From the NCBI GenBank assembly GCA_022059125.1, contig JAEUWY010000012.1, positions 930,001 to 994,000 on the forward strand: a stretch of 64,000 nt of DNA. Reading direction: 5' to 3'. The notes under the pieces were generated by a model. That model did not search any database. It saw nothing but the letters and a program-made list of their open reading frames with translations, and was not told where the DNA came from. The DNA comes from Corynespora cassiicola. Lineage: Eukaryota > Ascomycota > Dothideomycetes > Pleosporales > Corynesporascaceae. The translations under genes were made by a program, and so were the position numbers. Positions 48,362-61,209 of this stretch are shown piece by piece. Numbering within the stretch: the stretch's first letter is position 1; every line of letters starts with the position of its first letter.

Positions 48362-49013
48362 ATGTACCATTAGCGATGCTCTGCATGTGTATAGCGTATA
48401 TGACCTATTTGAACGTTCCTTGAATGAAGATCCATTACTTCGAATTCATCTTGTACCCTGGGGGGAACGACTAGTCACCCCAACGGCCAAGTTTTGGTCC
48501 AATCTAGAGGATGTTGATAAGTATTTCCTGTTATGTGGAGTCGAGGATAGATGCATTCAAGCAGTGGCCGTGGGTAATCAGGGATTCTAGGTCTACTTAC
48601 TCCCCGTAAGGCAGTGTGCAGCTCCCATAACCTCACCTCGCACCCAGGTTCCACTAGACATCTCTTCAAGCTGCAATCGCAAATTCTCATAGAAAGCGAG
48701 GGACTGAAGTGAAGGACAGCCAGGTGATGGCTCATTGACTACCTAGGTATTTATCTCTCACCTTGCTCTGTGGCGTCCATCTGTTGCAGCAAGCACGGGC
48801 GCCATCGTACCTGCTGCCTCAGCCATCGCAAACGACCTCTCACCGCCCCATTTTACGTCACCAGCCTCACTCCACCAGAATCTATCCCTTTATATAGCCA
48901 ACCCTATCTTCCCAATCTACAGTCTGACTCTGACCTGCCTCCCCGACACTCCTTCCCACTACCACTACAGCCGATCGACCACGGATCGACTGCCAATCAA
49001 CCACACGACCACC
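48362..49013. other. Spacer between cyanase and C2H2 gene
   Basis: Cyanase 3' UTR plus promoter and C-rich leader of the zinc-finger gene (48890-49013). No gene is visible. Confidence 0.6.
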
Positions 49014-50506
49014 ATGACACCCGCACTCACCCCCATCAAAGCTTGGAAATGCACATACAAGGATTGTGCGGCCTCTTTCGACACAGAAAAGGATGTGAAG
49101 AAGCACAAGAAGAATTCTGACGAGCACGACTACTGCGCCAAATGTGACGAAGATTTCGACTCATATGACGATCTGTCTCAACACAAGGCCTTTCGTCCTG
49201 ATAATCACGGGAAGGCATGCCGAGTGTGTGGCGAGGAGTTCAAGTCGGAGCCAGGTCTTAGACGCCATATAGAGCTGGTGAGTTCTGTCCCTTTCCGTTG
49301 GAAACCGCCCAATTCACTCTAGTTTTTGCGAGACCCACAAGGTAGACCAGAAGCTGGCCTGTATCGGCTGCGATGAGACCTTCTACCGGGCATCGCTTCT
49401 CATCGAACACTTGGAATTCGGCCACTGCAGCAAAATCACTGCAGACGAGTTTCAAGGTCATATTGTGCACAAACACCTCATCACGGAGCTCCTCAAGGGT
49501 GGTATCAACTTCAATCGTTTCATGGCGAAGATCTCCAGATCGAGTGCCGGAATCGATCACGAACAAGAGGGTGGCGTCGCAATTATTGAAGAGAACGCCG
49601 ATCAAGCTCTCAATATAGAGTACAAAGCCCTGGAGCCCGAGACGCACCCTCCAGAAGTCTTGTCACCCGAAGCTTTCGGTCCATACCCCCCACTTCCGTC
49701 ACAGTCACAGCCTTCTGAGCTAGGCGCTGGACTTTCCAATCTCTCCATCAATGACACTGAGTCTACTGATTCTGGTGGCGCGCTCAAGCCTTGGGCCTCC
49801 AAAAATGCTTCCAAGACACTGTTTCCCACAGCGAAGCCGACCCCAGCCCCACCTAGCGAGTACTCCATGACCCAGCACGACCAGCAGATGGAGCAAGAGC
49901 ACGGAATCAACATCATGAGCAGCCGCTTCTGGGACCCCAAGAGCGTAGACTGGAGCCCCGAGCGCTTCTACGATGCCGTGATTCAGAAATACTACTGTCC
50001 CTTCATCTGCGAGTTAGTCCTACCCCAACCCAGCACCTCAAGAAGCCAACATACTAACCTCTCCCTCCTACAGACAGACCTTCCTCATCCCCAGCGACCT
50101 AAACCTCCACATCCTCCACGAACACCGCATCACCCGCATGAAGTGCCCCAAATGCCTCAAGAACTTCAAGTCGTGCACGGCACTCATGTCGCACTGCGAG
50201 TCGCGCGGCAGCAAATGCACCATCAACAAGGCCGACGACTTCAACGTTTTCCTCGACCGCCTGACCGGCGGCTTCCTCGGCGTGAAGGAGGAGACGCGCC
50301 CAGAGTTCTTGCAGAATCCGTCCGTCGTGGTCACGAACCCGCTCACAGGTAGAGTCGAGCGCTACACGCCGCCCGTCGCCTCGTACCTCCAGTACGCTGT
50401 CACGCGGCCCGTGGACTATAAGCAGCCGGTTGAGACGACGCGGATTGGGGGACCGCCTGAGGAGTTGGAGGGGGAGCGGGGGGTAAGGAGGAAGCCCATT
50501 TGGTGA
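49014..50506 (+). CDS. C2H2 zinc-finger protein
   Basis: Predicted 458 residues from three exons: 49014-49277, 49333-50012 and 50074-50506. Several C2H2-type fingers are spread along the chain: WKCTYKDCAASFDTEKDVKKH at the N-terminus, DYCAKCDEDFDSYDDLSQH, ACRVCGEEFKSEPGLRRHIEL, LACIGCDETFYRASLLIEH, a YYCPFICEQTFLIPSDLNLH region and MKCPKCLKNFKSCTALMSHC near the C-terminus. I chose the acceptor at 49331-49332 because it completes the H-x4-H pair of the third finger (HIELTH) and keeps frame. A disordered Ser/Pro-rich middle separates the finger groups. Nucleic-acid binding is likely; the irregular spacing is more like fungal C2H2 proteins of unknown role than a canonical DNA-binding array. Confidence 0.82.
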
Positions 50507-51463
50507 GGTGGTTCATGCACCGTGGGGAAGGTGTCAGTCTGTCGACTCAAAAAGTTTTGATTTCATCCTTTTCCTCGTGGTTTAGGCCTTTGAGGTTGGT
50601 ATGACGGGTGATTTGTCGAAGACGGTTTCCACCAGGCTTCACATGGTTTCAGCTCCACCCTGCAACTTTTCTTTGAACGGTCATGAGCGGGGGAAACGTT
50701 CGATTTCTGCAGCCAAAAGCTCAGTCGACATCACTCTGGCTGACCGGCTGCGAGGAATCCTCTTTCTGGACGACGGACACTACACTACACAGCACATACT
50801 AATTCTGACATGTTTGTTTCCTTCCTTCCGATTCACAGGCGGTTTCTTTGGAATTGAGCAAGTGCTGGACTGGGCTGGGCTGGGCTGGGCTGACACCCAC
50901 CCACCCATCCTTCATAACTCCATAGTTAGGTATCAGATATGCAAACAGTCTGCTAATACAAAGCCCCTCCTTTCCCTCCCCTCTATTCACGCGTCCCCGC
51001 TCAATCCATGAGATTCACCGTGCGGCACGGCATACCCTTTGCGCAGTGATTCCTCGATCCCCGCCATCAAACAGCCAGCCAGGCGAATCCGCCAGCTGGC
51101 ATGCTGAACCTCTCCCCTCACCATCCATCCGCTCACTCCAAAACCTCCATCCTTCTGCCTCTTCCGGAAACCGTGGGACAAAAACAGGACAGACGGGTGG
51201 GATGGGATGGAAAAGAACCACCCATCAGTACCGGGTACCTTGTGAGAGAAAAACGCCTCTACGCGCCTTGGTCCATGGCCCACGCACGATCAAATTACAC
51301 AATACGTCTCCCTCTCCCTCCCACTGCTCTGTATCCATATGCATATTTACATCCCAACACCAATCCGAAAGCCAGATCCAAGCCAAAAAAAACAATATAT
51401 CCATAATCAGATAAGTGTATTACGGCAACGAGTCGGGTCCCAAAAAAATCGCTGCTGCCCAGC
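50507..51463. other. Convergent region C2H2 / rhomboid
   Basis: Between two stop codons facing each other. Contains a (TGGGC)n run at 50870-50892 and short frames without domains. Confidence 0.6.
50870..50892. repeat. (TGGGC)n short tandem repeat
   Basis: Four tandem pentamers in the convergent intergenic region. Confidence 0.8.
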
Positions 51464-53249
51464 TCAGTTGCTGGAAGTACCTTCTTGCAGATTAAAGTTT
51501 CCAATGTCGCACCAATCGACGCCGCCGGTGGAAATGGGCTGAAGAGAAAAAAAGTCAGCAAAGATGCATTTCCATAGTATCGACATCCTCCCGGGGGAGA
51601 AGGGGGAAAAGGGAGACTCACCAAGCAGGTCAAATGATGGCACCACGAGCACTCATTCCGCCACTCGTAAAAGTTGCGAAGGAGGAGGATAAAGCCGATA
51701 AACACGCCCAAGAGCGCGCCGGCGCGGACGAGCCACCAGGCCCACCAGAGGGACTTGCGACCTTTGAAGAAACCGATGGGCTTCTTGATAAAGGCGTTCA
51801 CCTTGGGGGCTCCGGCGCCACCCACAGCCATGGGCGTGCCATCGCTGTTCAACGGCTGCGTATCCGTCGCAACGGTAGCGTAGGGCGGCTCATCGACGCC
51901 GATGCGCTCGCGCAGGGACTGGGGGCTGTGCAGGAGACAAATACCCAGCACAAGACCCATGAGGAAACCACCGATATGGGAGAAGTTGTCGAGTCCAGGG
52001 AGCAGACCGAGAACAAAGGCAATGGCGATGTCGAGGAACAGGAAGAGAAGATCTTTTACGGGGGAGCGGCGCGAGCTCCAGTTGTAGAGCAGATCGAGCA
52101 GGACGAGGGCGAGGATGCCGAAGAGGGAGCCGGAGGCGCCGACCGAGGGAATGTTGGGCGCAGAGTAGTTTCCTCCCAGGACAAAACCGAAGATGCCGGC
52201 GGAAAAGTAGACGAGAATGAAGCGTAGCGGGCCGATTTCCTTCTCCATGTCGCGGCCCAGCGTCATCTGGAGGAGCAGGTTGAAGCCAATGTGGATGATA
52301 CCAGCGTGCAGGAAGATGGGCACGATGAAGCGCCACCACTGATTCGGCTCGTGGGACCTGTCCCTAAAGTCCGTGGGGTACGTCTGCTCGGGGACACCGC
52401 TGCCCATGCCGCAAAGCTGAGACAGAGAGCATTGGTTAGCTGCCGCGTCAGTTGACGTAGTGTTTGGGCAGGGCCAAGTAACTGGGGTGTTAAAGTCGGT
52501 GACGCCCCTGATGTTGTGCATGCAGGGTGGATAACGGGCGCCCATGTTGATGAGCACGTAGGGCGAAGGCCCAATCATGATGTTAAAACTCGGCTTCGTT
52601 TGAATGGGCGATCCAGTCAAAGTGCCTGCAAAGCAATCAGTACTGGCGGCTTCCCAAACGATACAAAACACTCCAACATACCATTTCTGATCAATTCCCC
52701 CACAAAAACACCAATCTGCACCGCAGTCAGGATGTAACAAACCCACGTCACTCTCCCACTAAACCAGCCCTTCTTCTTTTTCCTCTTCTCGACCGGATAC
52801 GGCTGCACAGGATAATTCCTCTCGGGATCGGCCGAGTAGGCGGTGGGGCTGCCCGTCATCTTGCCCGCGCCTCCGCTCATCGTGTGCTGATTCTGCAGGG
52901 GAATGGCGTTCTGGTCTGCAAAGGGATCGGTGCCGTGGGGGCCGGGAGAGTAGTCGTATCTGTTGTCGTATCTGTTGTCGTAGGGCGAGTTGGCCGAGGC
53001 GCCGTGGTAGGCCGTGTCGTCGTAGGGGGCGGCACCGAGGGCCGACTGGGCGCCCGGGTGGGTGGGATAGTCGTAGCGGCGGTCGTCCAAGGGCGACGAA
53101 GGGGTGGCGGCGACGGGAGACAAAGGCTGGGTCGGCGGTGGGTAGTTGTGTGCGGGCGTGGGCGGGAGGGGTGCGTCGGTGCGGTCGTGGGATTGCGGGT
53201 GGGCTGGGGCGGGCGAGAAGGAGGTGTTGTAGTAGTCGTTGGCGGCCAT
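51464..53249 (-). CDS. Rhomboid-family intramembrane serine protease
   Basis: Predicted 548 residues from three exons on the minus strand: 53249-52682, 52625-51622 and 51538-51464. About 160 N-terminal cytosolic residues are Pro/Ser/Tyr-rich with a YDNRYDNRYDYS repeat, ending in a KRKKKKGW basic patch before the first membrane segment (VTWVCYILTAVQIGVFVGEL). The rhomboid core holds HAGIIHIGFN, the catalytic serine motif GASGSLFG (Ser354) and the catalytic histidine in DNFSHIGGF (His406). A luminal/extracellular loop has cysteines (PPCM, CSLSQLCGMGSG). A further membrane segment (WWLVRAGALLGVFIGFILLL) and a Cys-rich tail (CSWCHHLTC) follow. It should cleave transmembrane substrates in a secretory compartment; the substrate is unknown. 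It is longer than Rbd2-type rhomboids. Confidence 0.92.
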
Positions 53250-54071
53250 GGCTGCTGCTGATGCGGCGGCGGCGGCCGGGGTTCAGACAAAGGGCACGAG
53301 AGAGGGAGTCGCGCGTGGGGAGCGGCTCTCGGGGTTCGTGTAAGGTGCTTTGCCTGGGCTTGTTTGTTCGCCCGCGGGATGCACAGGTGCGGTTGGTTCC
53401 TGGATCCGTGGCCCTAGTCGGTGGCTAGGTAGTGCTTAGGCGTCGAGGAACCGTCTCAGGACGCGGAGAGGAGCTCGAAAGCGACGGCAGGAGGCGGCGA
53501 GGTTATGTAGGCGGGTGCGACTGCAGGACAGGAAAAGCGGCAGGCTGAACGAGCGTCGAGGCGAGTGGATGCAGAGCAGGACAGTGGAGCTGGGGAGGCT
53601 GAGAGACAGGCCAGCGGAGTGCTTAGTGTGAGCAGCGTACGTGTATGCGCAAGCAAGCCTGGTGAAGTCTCGACGCACAGCCCCAGCCCTGCTCAGCCCA
53701 GCCCTGTCACTCGTCCCAGCCCGCCGCCCGGCCAATGACGCCCCTTCAGGCCCCGCTGCGCCTGCAGACCCCCGGGGTTGGCCTCTTCTGAAACCCGCAT
53801 CCCTTTGGGAGATCGCTGTCCAGCTGTGCTTTAAATACACGGCATGAAGTCATGCTCGCCGCTCCCTCCCGCGCGCCTGACGGCCTGACGGCTCTGCAAT
53901 GTCCATGTCGCGAGGCCAAACCCCCATTCCTTCTGCAGGGCCCTGATGGCGAACGCGAAAAAGGCCCATGGGGGGCCGTGAACCCTGAAAAAGCAGCCAA
54001 AAAACAAACGGCTGCTGGGGGCGCGCCACCGCTGCTGTGGACGTGGCGCAGCTTGCTTCGACGACGACAAG

Positions 54072-54103
<32 letters not shown>

Positions 54104-54949
54104 TCGGGGCGCTGACGTACGAGACCTGCACATCCATCCGCTCTCCACTCCACCCAACCCACAAAAATACCGTAAACACAACCGCCCAAACGTGCGACAG
54201 CGCCGTTGAACTCTCCAAATAAATCCGCGCAACACAACGCACGACGCCGGAACGCTCTCCCTGCGTGCGCTTCCTCACTCCCCCCCCTTTGCAGCCTCGC
54301 GCTTCTCGAGCCCGGTCCCACAGCTCAGGACCGGACCTCACCCAGCCAGCGGCAACCGTGGAACCCCGACCTGGAAATCCCAATAATTTCCGGCAACGAG
54401 TCTCCCCTACCTACCTACCACCCTCATCTTCGCAGAAAAGAAAAAAAGAGAGTGTGTGACAGCAACAGCTAACCGTGGAACCGCGCACCCGTCGCAAAGA
54501 GAGAGATGCAGATTGGCGTCGCGGTGCTCAGACCACACACTTTCTGCATCGGCCCGGGCTGACGTTCATTTACGGTAGGTTGGTTGACAGATCAGATGCT
54601 GGCTGGCTGGTACCACTGCACCATACCCGCCGGAGATTTCACAGCCCGGTGGGAAGTTTGCGCGAGCACGTGCGTTGCATGCATGCGCTGCGTTGCGCTG
54701 CGTTGCGTACGTGCGCGCGTCCTACCTATCCAAGCATGTCCAACCCATGGCTACTACGCGCGCAGCCCGCATTGCACACTCCACGAGCCGGATTCCGGCA
54801 TCGTTGGACGCGGAACCGTGGTGATTACATCCAATAGTGGAGAAAGAAACAAAAAAAAAGAAGGATGGCATTCGTATTCGTACACATGACTTGACGTGAC
54901 TGGGACATGTACGTCTTCCATCTACATACCGCTGCTGCTGCTGCTACAT
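53250..54949. other. Spacer between rhomboid and Dsc1 genes
   Basis: 1.7 kb with the rhomboid promoter (left part) and Dsc1 3' UTR (right end); both genes run leftwards. Contains (CAGC)n at 54072-54103 and overlapping low-complexity frames on both strands, none with a domain. Confidence 0.6.
54072..54103. repeat. (CAGC)n microsatellite
   Basis: Eight near-perfect CAGC units. A shorter run of the same repeat lies in KTI12 intron 3 (24751-24770). Confidence 0.85.
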
Positions 54950-57578
54950 CTACAATGGCGGCAGAATCTCGCGACAGTTGGGACACTGCAGCCGATACCG
55001 CATCCAGCCCTCCAGACACGGCGTGTGGAATATGTGCCGACAGGGCGTAACCATATACGCCCTGCGCTGGAGTATCATGCCGCCCAGCCCGGGAGCAGCG
55101 TCGCCCGACGCACCCGCCGGTATCACCGGCACCTCAATGTCCTGCGCGCAGATGCTGCAGTCGAACACCTTCTTGCCCTTGCCCTTTGACTCTCCGGCCC
55201 TGCTCATTGACGACGAGTCCGCCGCGTCGTCGACCGGTGATTGCGTAGACCCGATGGGCATCGTCGCCCCCTCCTCGTCCTCGCGGAGGATGGGGTGGTA
55301 GTCGTACGCCGGCGGTGCCCACCCTTCTCTGATGAAGAACCTCGACCCGAGAATCTCCTGGCTCGCAAGGGCCAGAATCTGCACCCAGACCCACCCCGCG
55401 AGCACCAGGAGCGCCGTGTAGTCTGTCCTCGAGAAGAGGACGTTGTCTTCTACGGCGTAGAAATAGGTAATGGGTATCATCCGGACTGCGCTTTGCCCGA
55501 GCACAAAATCCCACCGGAGTGCCTTTCGGCAATTGCGCATAATGTTGCGGTATATCTGTGGCAGCCAGAAGGAGAGATACATGAAACATAGGGTATTGAA
55601 GTAAAAGGCGCGTGCTGTGGACCGCACGGCTGTGAACTGTAGCGTGATGAAGAAGATGCCGATGAGCAGTAGGCAATACCGGCTATAGAGCGCACCTAAT
55701 TCTGCCCGCCCCGGTGTCGTGGCCTGCGTGGTCGCATTACCCGTACCCGTCGCCGGAGTGTCAGCTGCATCGTCTTGATCAGGCGCGATGATGACCGGCG
55801 TTGGTGGCCTTGGCCGGTTTGCTGTTGCTGGAAGCGGTAGTGAATCAGTTGACGGAGGTGGAGAAGGTCTGGCCGTGGCTGGCACAGTTGGGGTTTGCGT
55901 TCCGGGTGACGGGGTTGCCGTGGCTGCCTGCTGTCGATCCTGTCGCATCTGTTCTGTAGCTTGAACTGTCCAGATGTCCATGAGAAACCTGAGCTCGAAG
56001 ACAACAGAAAATAATGCAAGGAAAGCAATCGTATACAGAGCCAACTGCGATGTTCCAAGGAACAAATGCATAAAGATGAGGGTGAGGAATGCGAAGCCGT
56101 CCCCGAGTGCCATCATGGCAACAGTGAAGAAGCTGACCCGGTTCCGGGTGGACGGCGTTGCCGTCTCTTTCATCTGCTTGATGAGAAACATGAGCTGGAA
56201 CACGAGCGTAGCCGCGAAAGCGACAATGCCCCATCTCGCTCGATCATTGAACTCTTCCGTTTTCGATCCCACGAGATGGTGAGATTCTGATGGAGGGAAG
56301 TCTGGCGGTCCTTTTGATTCGATGACAAAGCCACAGTCTGGCGAGAAGCCCACCATAGACATGGATAGCGGGTTATGCCTGTTGATGGGCGCCCCTGTAG
56401 GATATCGCATTTCGTGTTCAAGCCAGTCCATGTCGGCTTGATCCGTCAGCGGCTGTTGGTCGGGGTTGTTGTTGGCAAAGTGTAGTGGGTGTTCTTGGAG
56501 GAAAAGCACAAATTCGCAATGCAGGCTGCCCATCATCCCGTCATTCGCGCCTTCAACAGCCGAGGACCAAGGATTCCATATCGGAAAAACTCGATTGGTT
56601 TGCCGCTCGATTGTCGCTTCGATGGTCGAGTTCAGCAGCTCTTGCGCGGAGGAGTAGAGATGTTTAGACAACTGCAAGTGGGGAAGCGCAAAGATGCCTC
56701 CGTACCTGTCGACCTGTTAGCATGCAAACACATCTTTTCAATCATGGTACCGTGACTCACCTCTCACTCGTCGTCGTCAAAACGCTCCCCCCAAACTGCG
56801 GGAAATGCACTCCGTGAAGCACAAACTCCCACCAGTTATCTCCAAAACTGCTATCGTCTCCCACCACCATCCTAGCCTGAACCTCCGAGACTGTTCTATT
56901 CTCATCTGTGCGCATTTTGCCCTCCAACTCAGTAATGTGCAGTCGCACCGGACCACTCGTACCCGTCAGATTCCTATCAAACTCAACCACAGGGAACGGA
57001 CTCTCCGGGACGACGGCGGAAAGGTTCAAATCGCTCGGGTGGCGTACTCGCCCCATGGGGGAGCGTGCCCACTCTCCCTGCACATATCCAGATATATTTC
57101 TGTACACGGGGATACGCTGGTCGTCTGGGATCGTGCCATCGAGTGCACTGTCTGCAGTATCGCCTAACACGACTTTCGTCTGCTCTTTCGCCTTGCTGCG
57201 CACCGGTTCCAACAAATCCCACACGAAGCCATCTTCCTCGCGCAGTCCTGTAATGTTCAGCCATTTGTTGGCTCCGTCGAAGTCGCCATATCGCGTGCGA
57301 TTCAGGACGTCAAGCTGGGTCCATTCTCGGTCGAGCACATCTTCGTATCGCGATCGCGTGTTGTAGGCCTGCTGTTGTGGCTCGGGTGAGTTAATAAGCA
57401 GGAGGAGAATGATAAAGAAAAGAACTTGGCGCGGGTCGCGTCGGACCTCCATATCAAGGTGGGTGTGGGACTGCAGGAGCCATCGAGGGGCGACGTTGAT
57501 GTTGAAGCCTAGGGGCGATGATGACGAGGGCTCGGAGGTCCGCAGTGGCAGGGCGACTACACGTGCACGCCTTGGCAT
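54950..57578 (-). CDS. dscA: Dsc1/Tul1 transmembrane RING E3 ubiquitin ligase
   Basis: Predicted 857 residues from two exons on the minus strand: 57578-56761 and 56705-54950. An N-terminal hydrophobic signal (QVLFFIILLLLI, residues 50-61) precedes a long luminal domain with several N-x-S/T sites and the Tul1-type LERYGGIFALPHL-like region spanning the intron. Multiple membrane helices follow (for example WGIVAFAATLVFQLMFLI, FFTVAMMALGDGFAFLTLIF, YCLLLIGIFFITLQF). The C-terminal RING runs from residue 789 to 850 (CSIC, CRHIFH, C, CPNC). In fungi this is the catalytic subunit of the Golgi/endosomal DSC complex, which ubiquitinates membrane proteins and is needed for SREBP activation in Aspergillus and fission yeast. 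A second ATG at codon 43 would place the signal right at the N-terminus and may be the true start. Confidence 0.93.
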
Positions 57579-57965
57579 TTCCCAACCTCACACCCTGCAT
57601 CATCTTTTGAAGTTCTACTTGAGATTTGGTAATCAGTGACACGGAATCATGGTATCTTTTTGCATAAAATGCCCCTTATAAGTCAAACAGGGCTACAGTT
57701 TCTAACTCAACGATCATGACAATAAAAAGAAGCAAGAGTAAAGATGATTATAGAGCTATGTTCTATACCGAGGATCAAGGGGGGTATTGGATTAACTGTA
57801 TGTACAGACAAAAAAGCGCCCTCGCAATTACGCTCGTGATATTTTGCTCCTCAAACGCCAACTCATGATGAATGTGCACCATCCCATCATAATTTTACAA
57901 AGACAGACCCATCCTAAACACCGCCTTGGGTCCTAAAGGGGACGATTTTGTGCTAGTCGTTAGGT
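57579..57965. other. Spacer between Dsc1 and Fzo1 genes
   Basis: 387 bp: Dsc1 promoter and Fzo1 3' UTR in tandem, both genes running leftwards. AT-richer than its surroundings, with no gene. Confidence 0.6.
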
Positions 57966-60730
57966 TCAAAGGCTCGCACCAGCAACGGCCGGTGGCGCTG
58001 CCTCCAGGTCGACCCTTTGGACCGTCTGTCGCAGGTCATTGCTGTTGCGAACAAGGTTGGCAAAGTACTTTCGGGCTACTTCGGCCTCAATCTTGAACTT
58101 GGTAGTCTCCTCCCTCTTGAGCTGAAGGGTCTCGACATTTCGCTGCAAGCCAATGCGAACATCATTAGCGGGACCCTTCAAAGCACGCCGAATCTCTGAA
58201 CTAATTCGAAGGGCATTCGAATGGGTGTAGTCGATTGCGGCGAGTTGGGTAGACAGCTTGGCGCTCAAGCGATGAGGTAGCGATTTGGGGATAGAGGCGA
58301 GGACGTATGACACTCCAATAGCGACTAAAGGGTATTAGCTTTATAGATTTGTGGGCGTGAGTGAAACTTACCACCGACAAGGAAGCCAGGAATGATGAGC
58401 TTCCTGATGTTATTTGAGCCCATGATCTTTGCCGCGCCTAGCGCACCATCGAGCCACCCCACGCCGCCGACCAACCTGCCTCCTACAACCGAGGTGGCGA
58501 CGGTGACCGCCAAACCTGTACCGGCAACCTTTTCCTGACGTTCCCACAAGCTGGCAATGTCGAAGAAATCGAGAAGCTCAATGTCAATGTCCACCTGCCG
58601 GGCGAGTGCGTGGGCCGACTTCCTGAACATGCGCTCAGGCCGGAACATGACATCAGCATAGAGGTTGTTGCCAAGGTGCAGCATGCCCAAATTCTTAATA
58701 CCATTGTAGCCTTGCATGGCCTGCTCCCGAGCATGCTTCTCGCACATTTGAACGGTCTTAGAGATCTCGTCCAGCATGGTGTCTCTAATGTCTTCTGCGT
58801 ACTGGTAGGCAGAGAAAAAGCCAGGATATTCGATGCCAAGATCCTGCTCCCCGACCCGGGCAATACAGTCGTTGAGAGTATCCCGCGTGTGGCTGTACAC
58901 TTCCGATGTAGTATCCTCAACCAGTCGATCGACAGTCTCGCCGGCCTCGACCTGCGCCTTCTTTGATTCTTCGTATTCGGGCTCGAGAGCGTCGATTTCC
59001 TTCTTGACACGGTCCAACTCAGACTGAGCAACATCCCTGTTGACGGTGGCCAGGTTGTTGACGTCGCCCAGGACGTTAAGAAGATAGGTCTTCGCAGGCG
59101 CCAATTTCGACCTTGCTCTCTTCTCGAGCACGAAACGGCGCAGTGAAGCCTCTAGATCTTCAAAGTCTCGAACCTTCTCTGCCTCTTTTCCCTTGCCCTT
59201 GTCAGACGGATCGTCATCACCGTCTCCATCTGGAGGTGAGCCGCTTCCACTCGCTGCGATCATTGGGACAGCGTTGCTTGAAACGAAATGCACCAATTCG
59301 CTAGACTCCTTGAAGGTAGCCGGGCTCAGGCCGTGCACTTGCTTAAGTATCATCTCTTGACACCTCCTCTGGTCCCGGATAGTATCGAAACCGTTCACTA
59401 CCATGAAGATGTAGGCCTTCTCCCGGGCAGCGGTGAAGATGAAATTCTTGGCTGATTCCGTAAAATGGTTCGCAGCGGAGACTACAAACACAACGACATC
59501 AATCTCTTCTTGTCGGGCGAAGACTGCGGTGGTCTTGACCGAATCCGAGTTCAATCCAGGCGCATCGATAAGCGCAATGTCCACGACTCCGTTGTTGAGC
59601 AGCGACTCGTCCACATCCCGAATATCCCGAATGTAGATCTTGCACTGTGAAAAGTGATCGTTGTCAATCACGATTTTCTCAAGGTCCTTGAGATCAAACA
59701 CGGTGTAAGTGCTTTCGTCATGGCGATTGTACACTGATCCGATCGGCACTGCGTGAACCTCCTCGACACCGCCATTCTCTCGGCAATCGAGCACCTCGCA
59801 GAAAATGCTCGTGCAAGGCTGTTGGTCCTCGGGAAGAACCTTCCTCCGCAGAAGTGCATTGCAAAACGTCGACTTTCCAGCATTCAGGTCCCCCGTCACA
59901 AGCACTTTGCTGGCAGTGTCTTCGATTCTCTCCTTAATCGCATAGAGATGGCGGATACTCTGCTGTATTTGCCCATCCAACAGGGAGGCAATAGAGTTCT
60001 TTTCGAGGGAGTGTACCAAGTCATTTTGGTTTCGGCCACCCATGCGCAGTTCCAGCTTCAGTACCGAGAAATCCTGGGCCAATTGTGCAGTCACGAGACG
60101 TGGTTCCTGCTTTTGTTCCCTAGCAGCAGCCGAGCTCGACTCAGCATAATCGTCTCCGATCGATGTTTCGGCGCGGCGGAGGGGCTTCGGGCGGTCAGGA
60201 GATCGGACTTGGTCGAAGTCACTGAGTGCGGACTGGGTATGTTGAAGGCCGGGGCGCGATTCGGTACGGCTGTGGGTGGAGTTTTGGGAGTCTGCGTGCA
60301 TCGAGGGGTAGTGAGCGGGCCATTTCATGTTCATCTCCTGGAAGCTCTTCAACGTGTCGATGGTGCCATGGATGGCTCGACCGAGAGCATTCTTGTTCTG
60401 GTTGTAGCGCATCTGCATGACATGGCTACGCTGGCGATCGTGCTCAGAAGAGCCTGTCTCGCCAGAGATGGGGGTTGGCCTGTCCTCAAGGATGTTGGAA
60501 TGCCATCCGCCTGAGCCTTCACCGTTGTTGAGGCTTCCGTAGCCTGAGTCATCATCGAGCATAGAGACGAGACGAGCAGCAGCCTCTGGGGTAGAGCTCC
60601 CGCCCACCGTCATGTAGCCGGGGCGCGCAGAGCCCGAAGGCGTGTAGGGATCAGGTGTCGCATTGCCGCGACGGCCAGAGGACGAGCCGCCAGGGGCGGA
60701 CGAACTACCGGAGGGTTGGTCGGAACTCAT
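57966..60730 (-). CDS. FZO1: Mitofusin Fzo1, outer-membrane fusion GTPase
   Basis: Predicted 905 residues from two exons on the minus strand: 60730-58372 and 58324-57966 (47-nt intron between the transmembrane region and the final coiled coil). A disordered Ser/Gly-rich N-terminus precedes a dynamin-type GTPase: P-loop GDLNAGKS (280-287), DAPG (389-392) and NGFD (446-449). Helical regions (LEPEYEESKKAQVEAGETVD) surround it. The hydrophobic anchor includes GTGLAVTVATSVVGGRLVGG and IIPGFLVGVAIGVSYVLA, the latter formed across the intron, and a C-terminal heptad region (VETLQLKREETTKFKIEAEV) follows. This is the Fzo1 layout. The protein tethers and fuses mitochondrial outer membranes; in yeast its level is controlled by ubiquitination. 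Divergent from VPS2. Confidence 0.95.
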
Positions 60731-61209
60731 TAGGACGTCTAGTAGAGATGCGCCAATAGGTGGGATCGCATGTCGTGGTTGGGGATAGAGTGGAAGTGGA
60801 AGGCTAAAGTTTTTGGAGGTGAAAGGTTAATGTCGTAACGTGATGCACGACGGGAGGCGTCGGCCGGCGCCAAGCAGACAGGGATGTTCGTGTCCAGCAA
60901 AAGGAACGACGAACTGCAGCAAATATTTGTTGCGGCAAAGGAAGAGGATTAATTTGGGGATAGAATGACCTGTGCGAGAGAGGGTCGACGGGGCATGAAA
61001 TTGTTGGGGCAAAGGCAAAATTTTGGTTCACCTGGTCAGTGAGCAAAAGCTGCCTATTACATCCGCCTGCCGACTACCGACGACATCATCGCGAACCATT
61101 CACCGCTAGCTACCCACTTAACTGCCACAACCTCACGCGCTTGCTCTACACAAAACCGCGGAATATCGGTACAAGTCCGCCCAATTCTACGCATCGAGCA
61201 CTGCCCAAC
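60731..61209. other. Divergent promoter FZO1 / VPS2
   Basis: 479 bp between the two start codons, serving both directions. No separate gene is visible. Confidence 0.65.
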
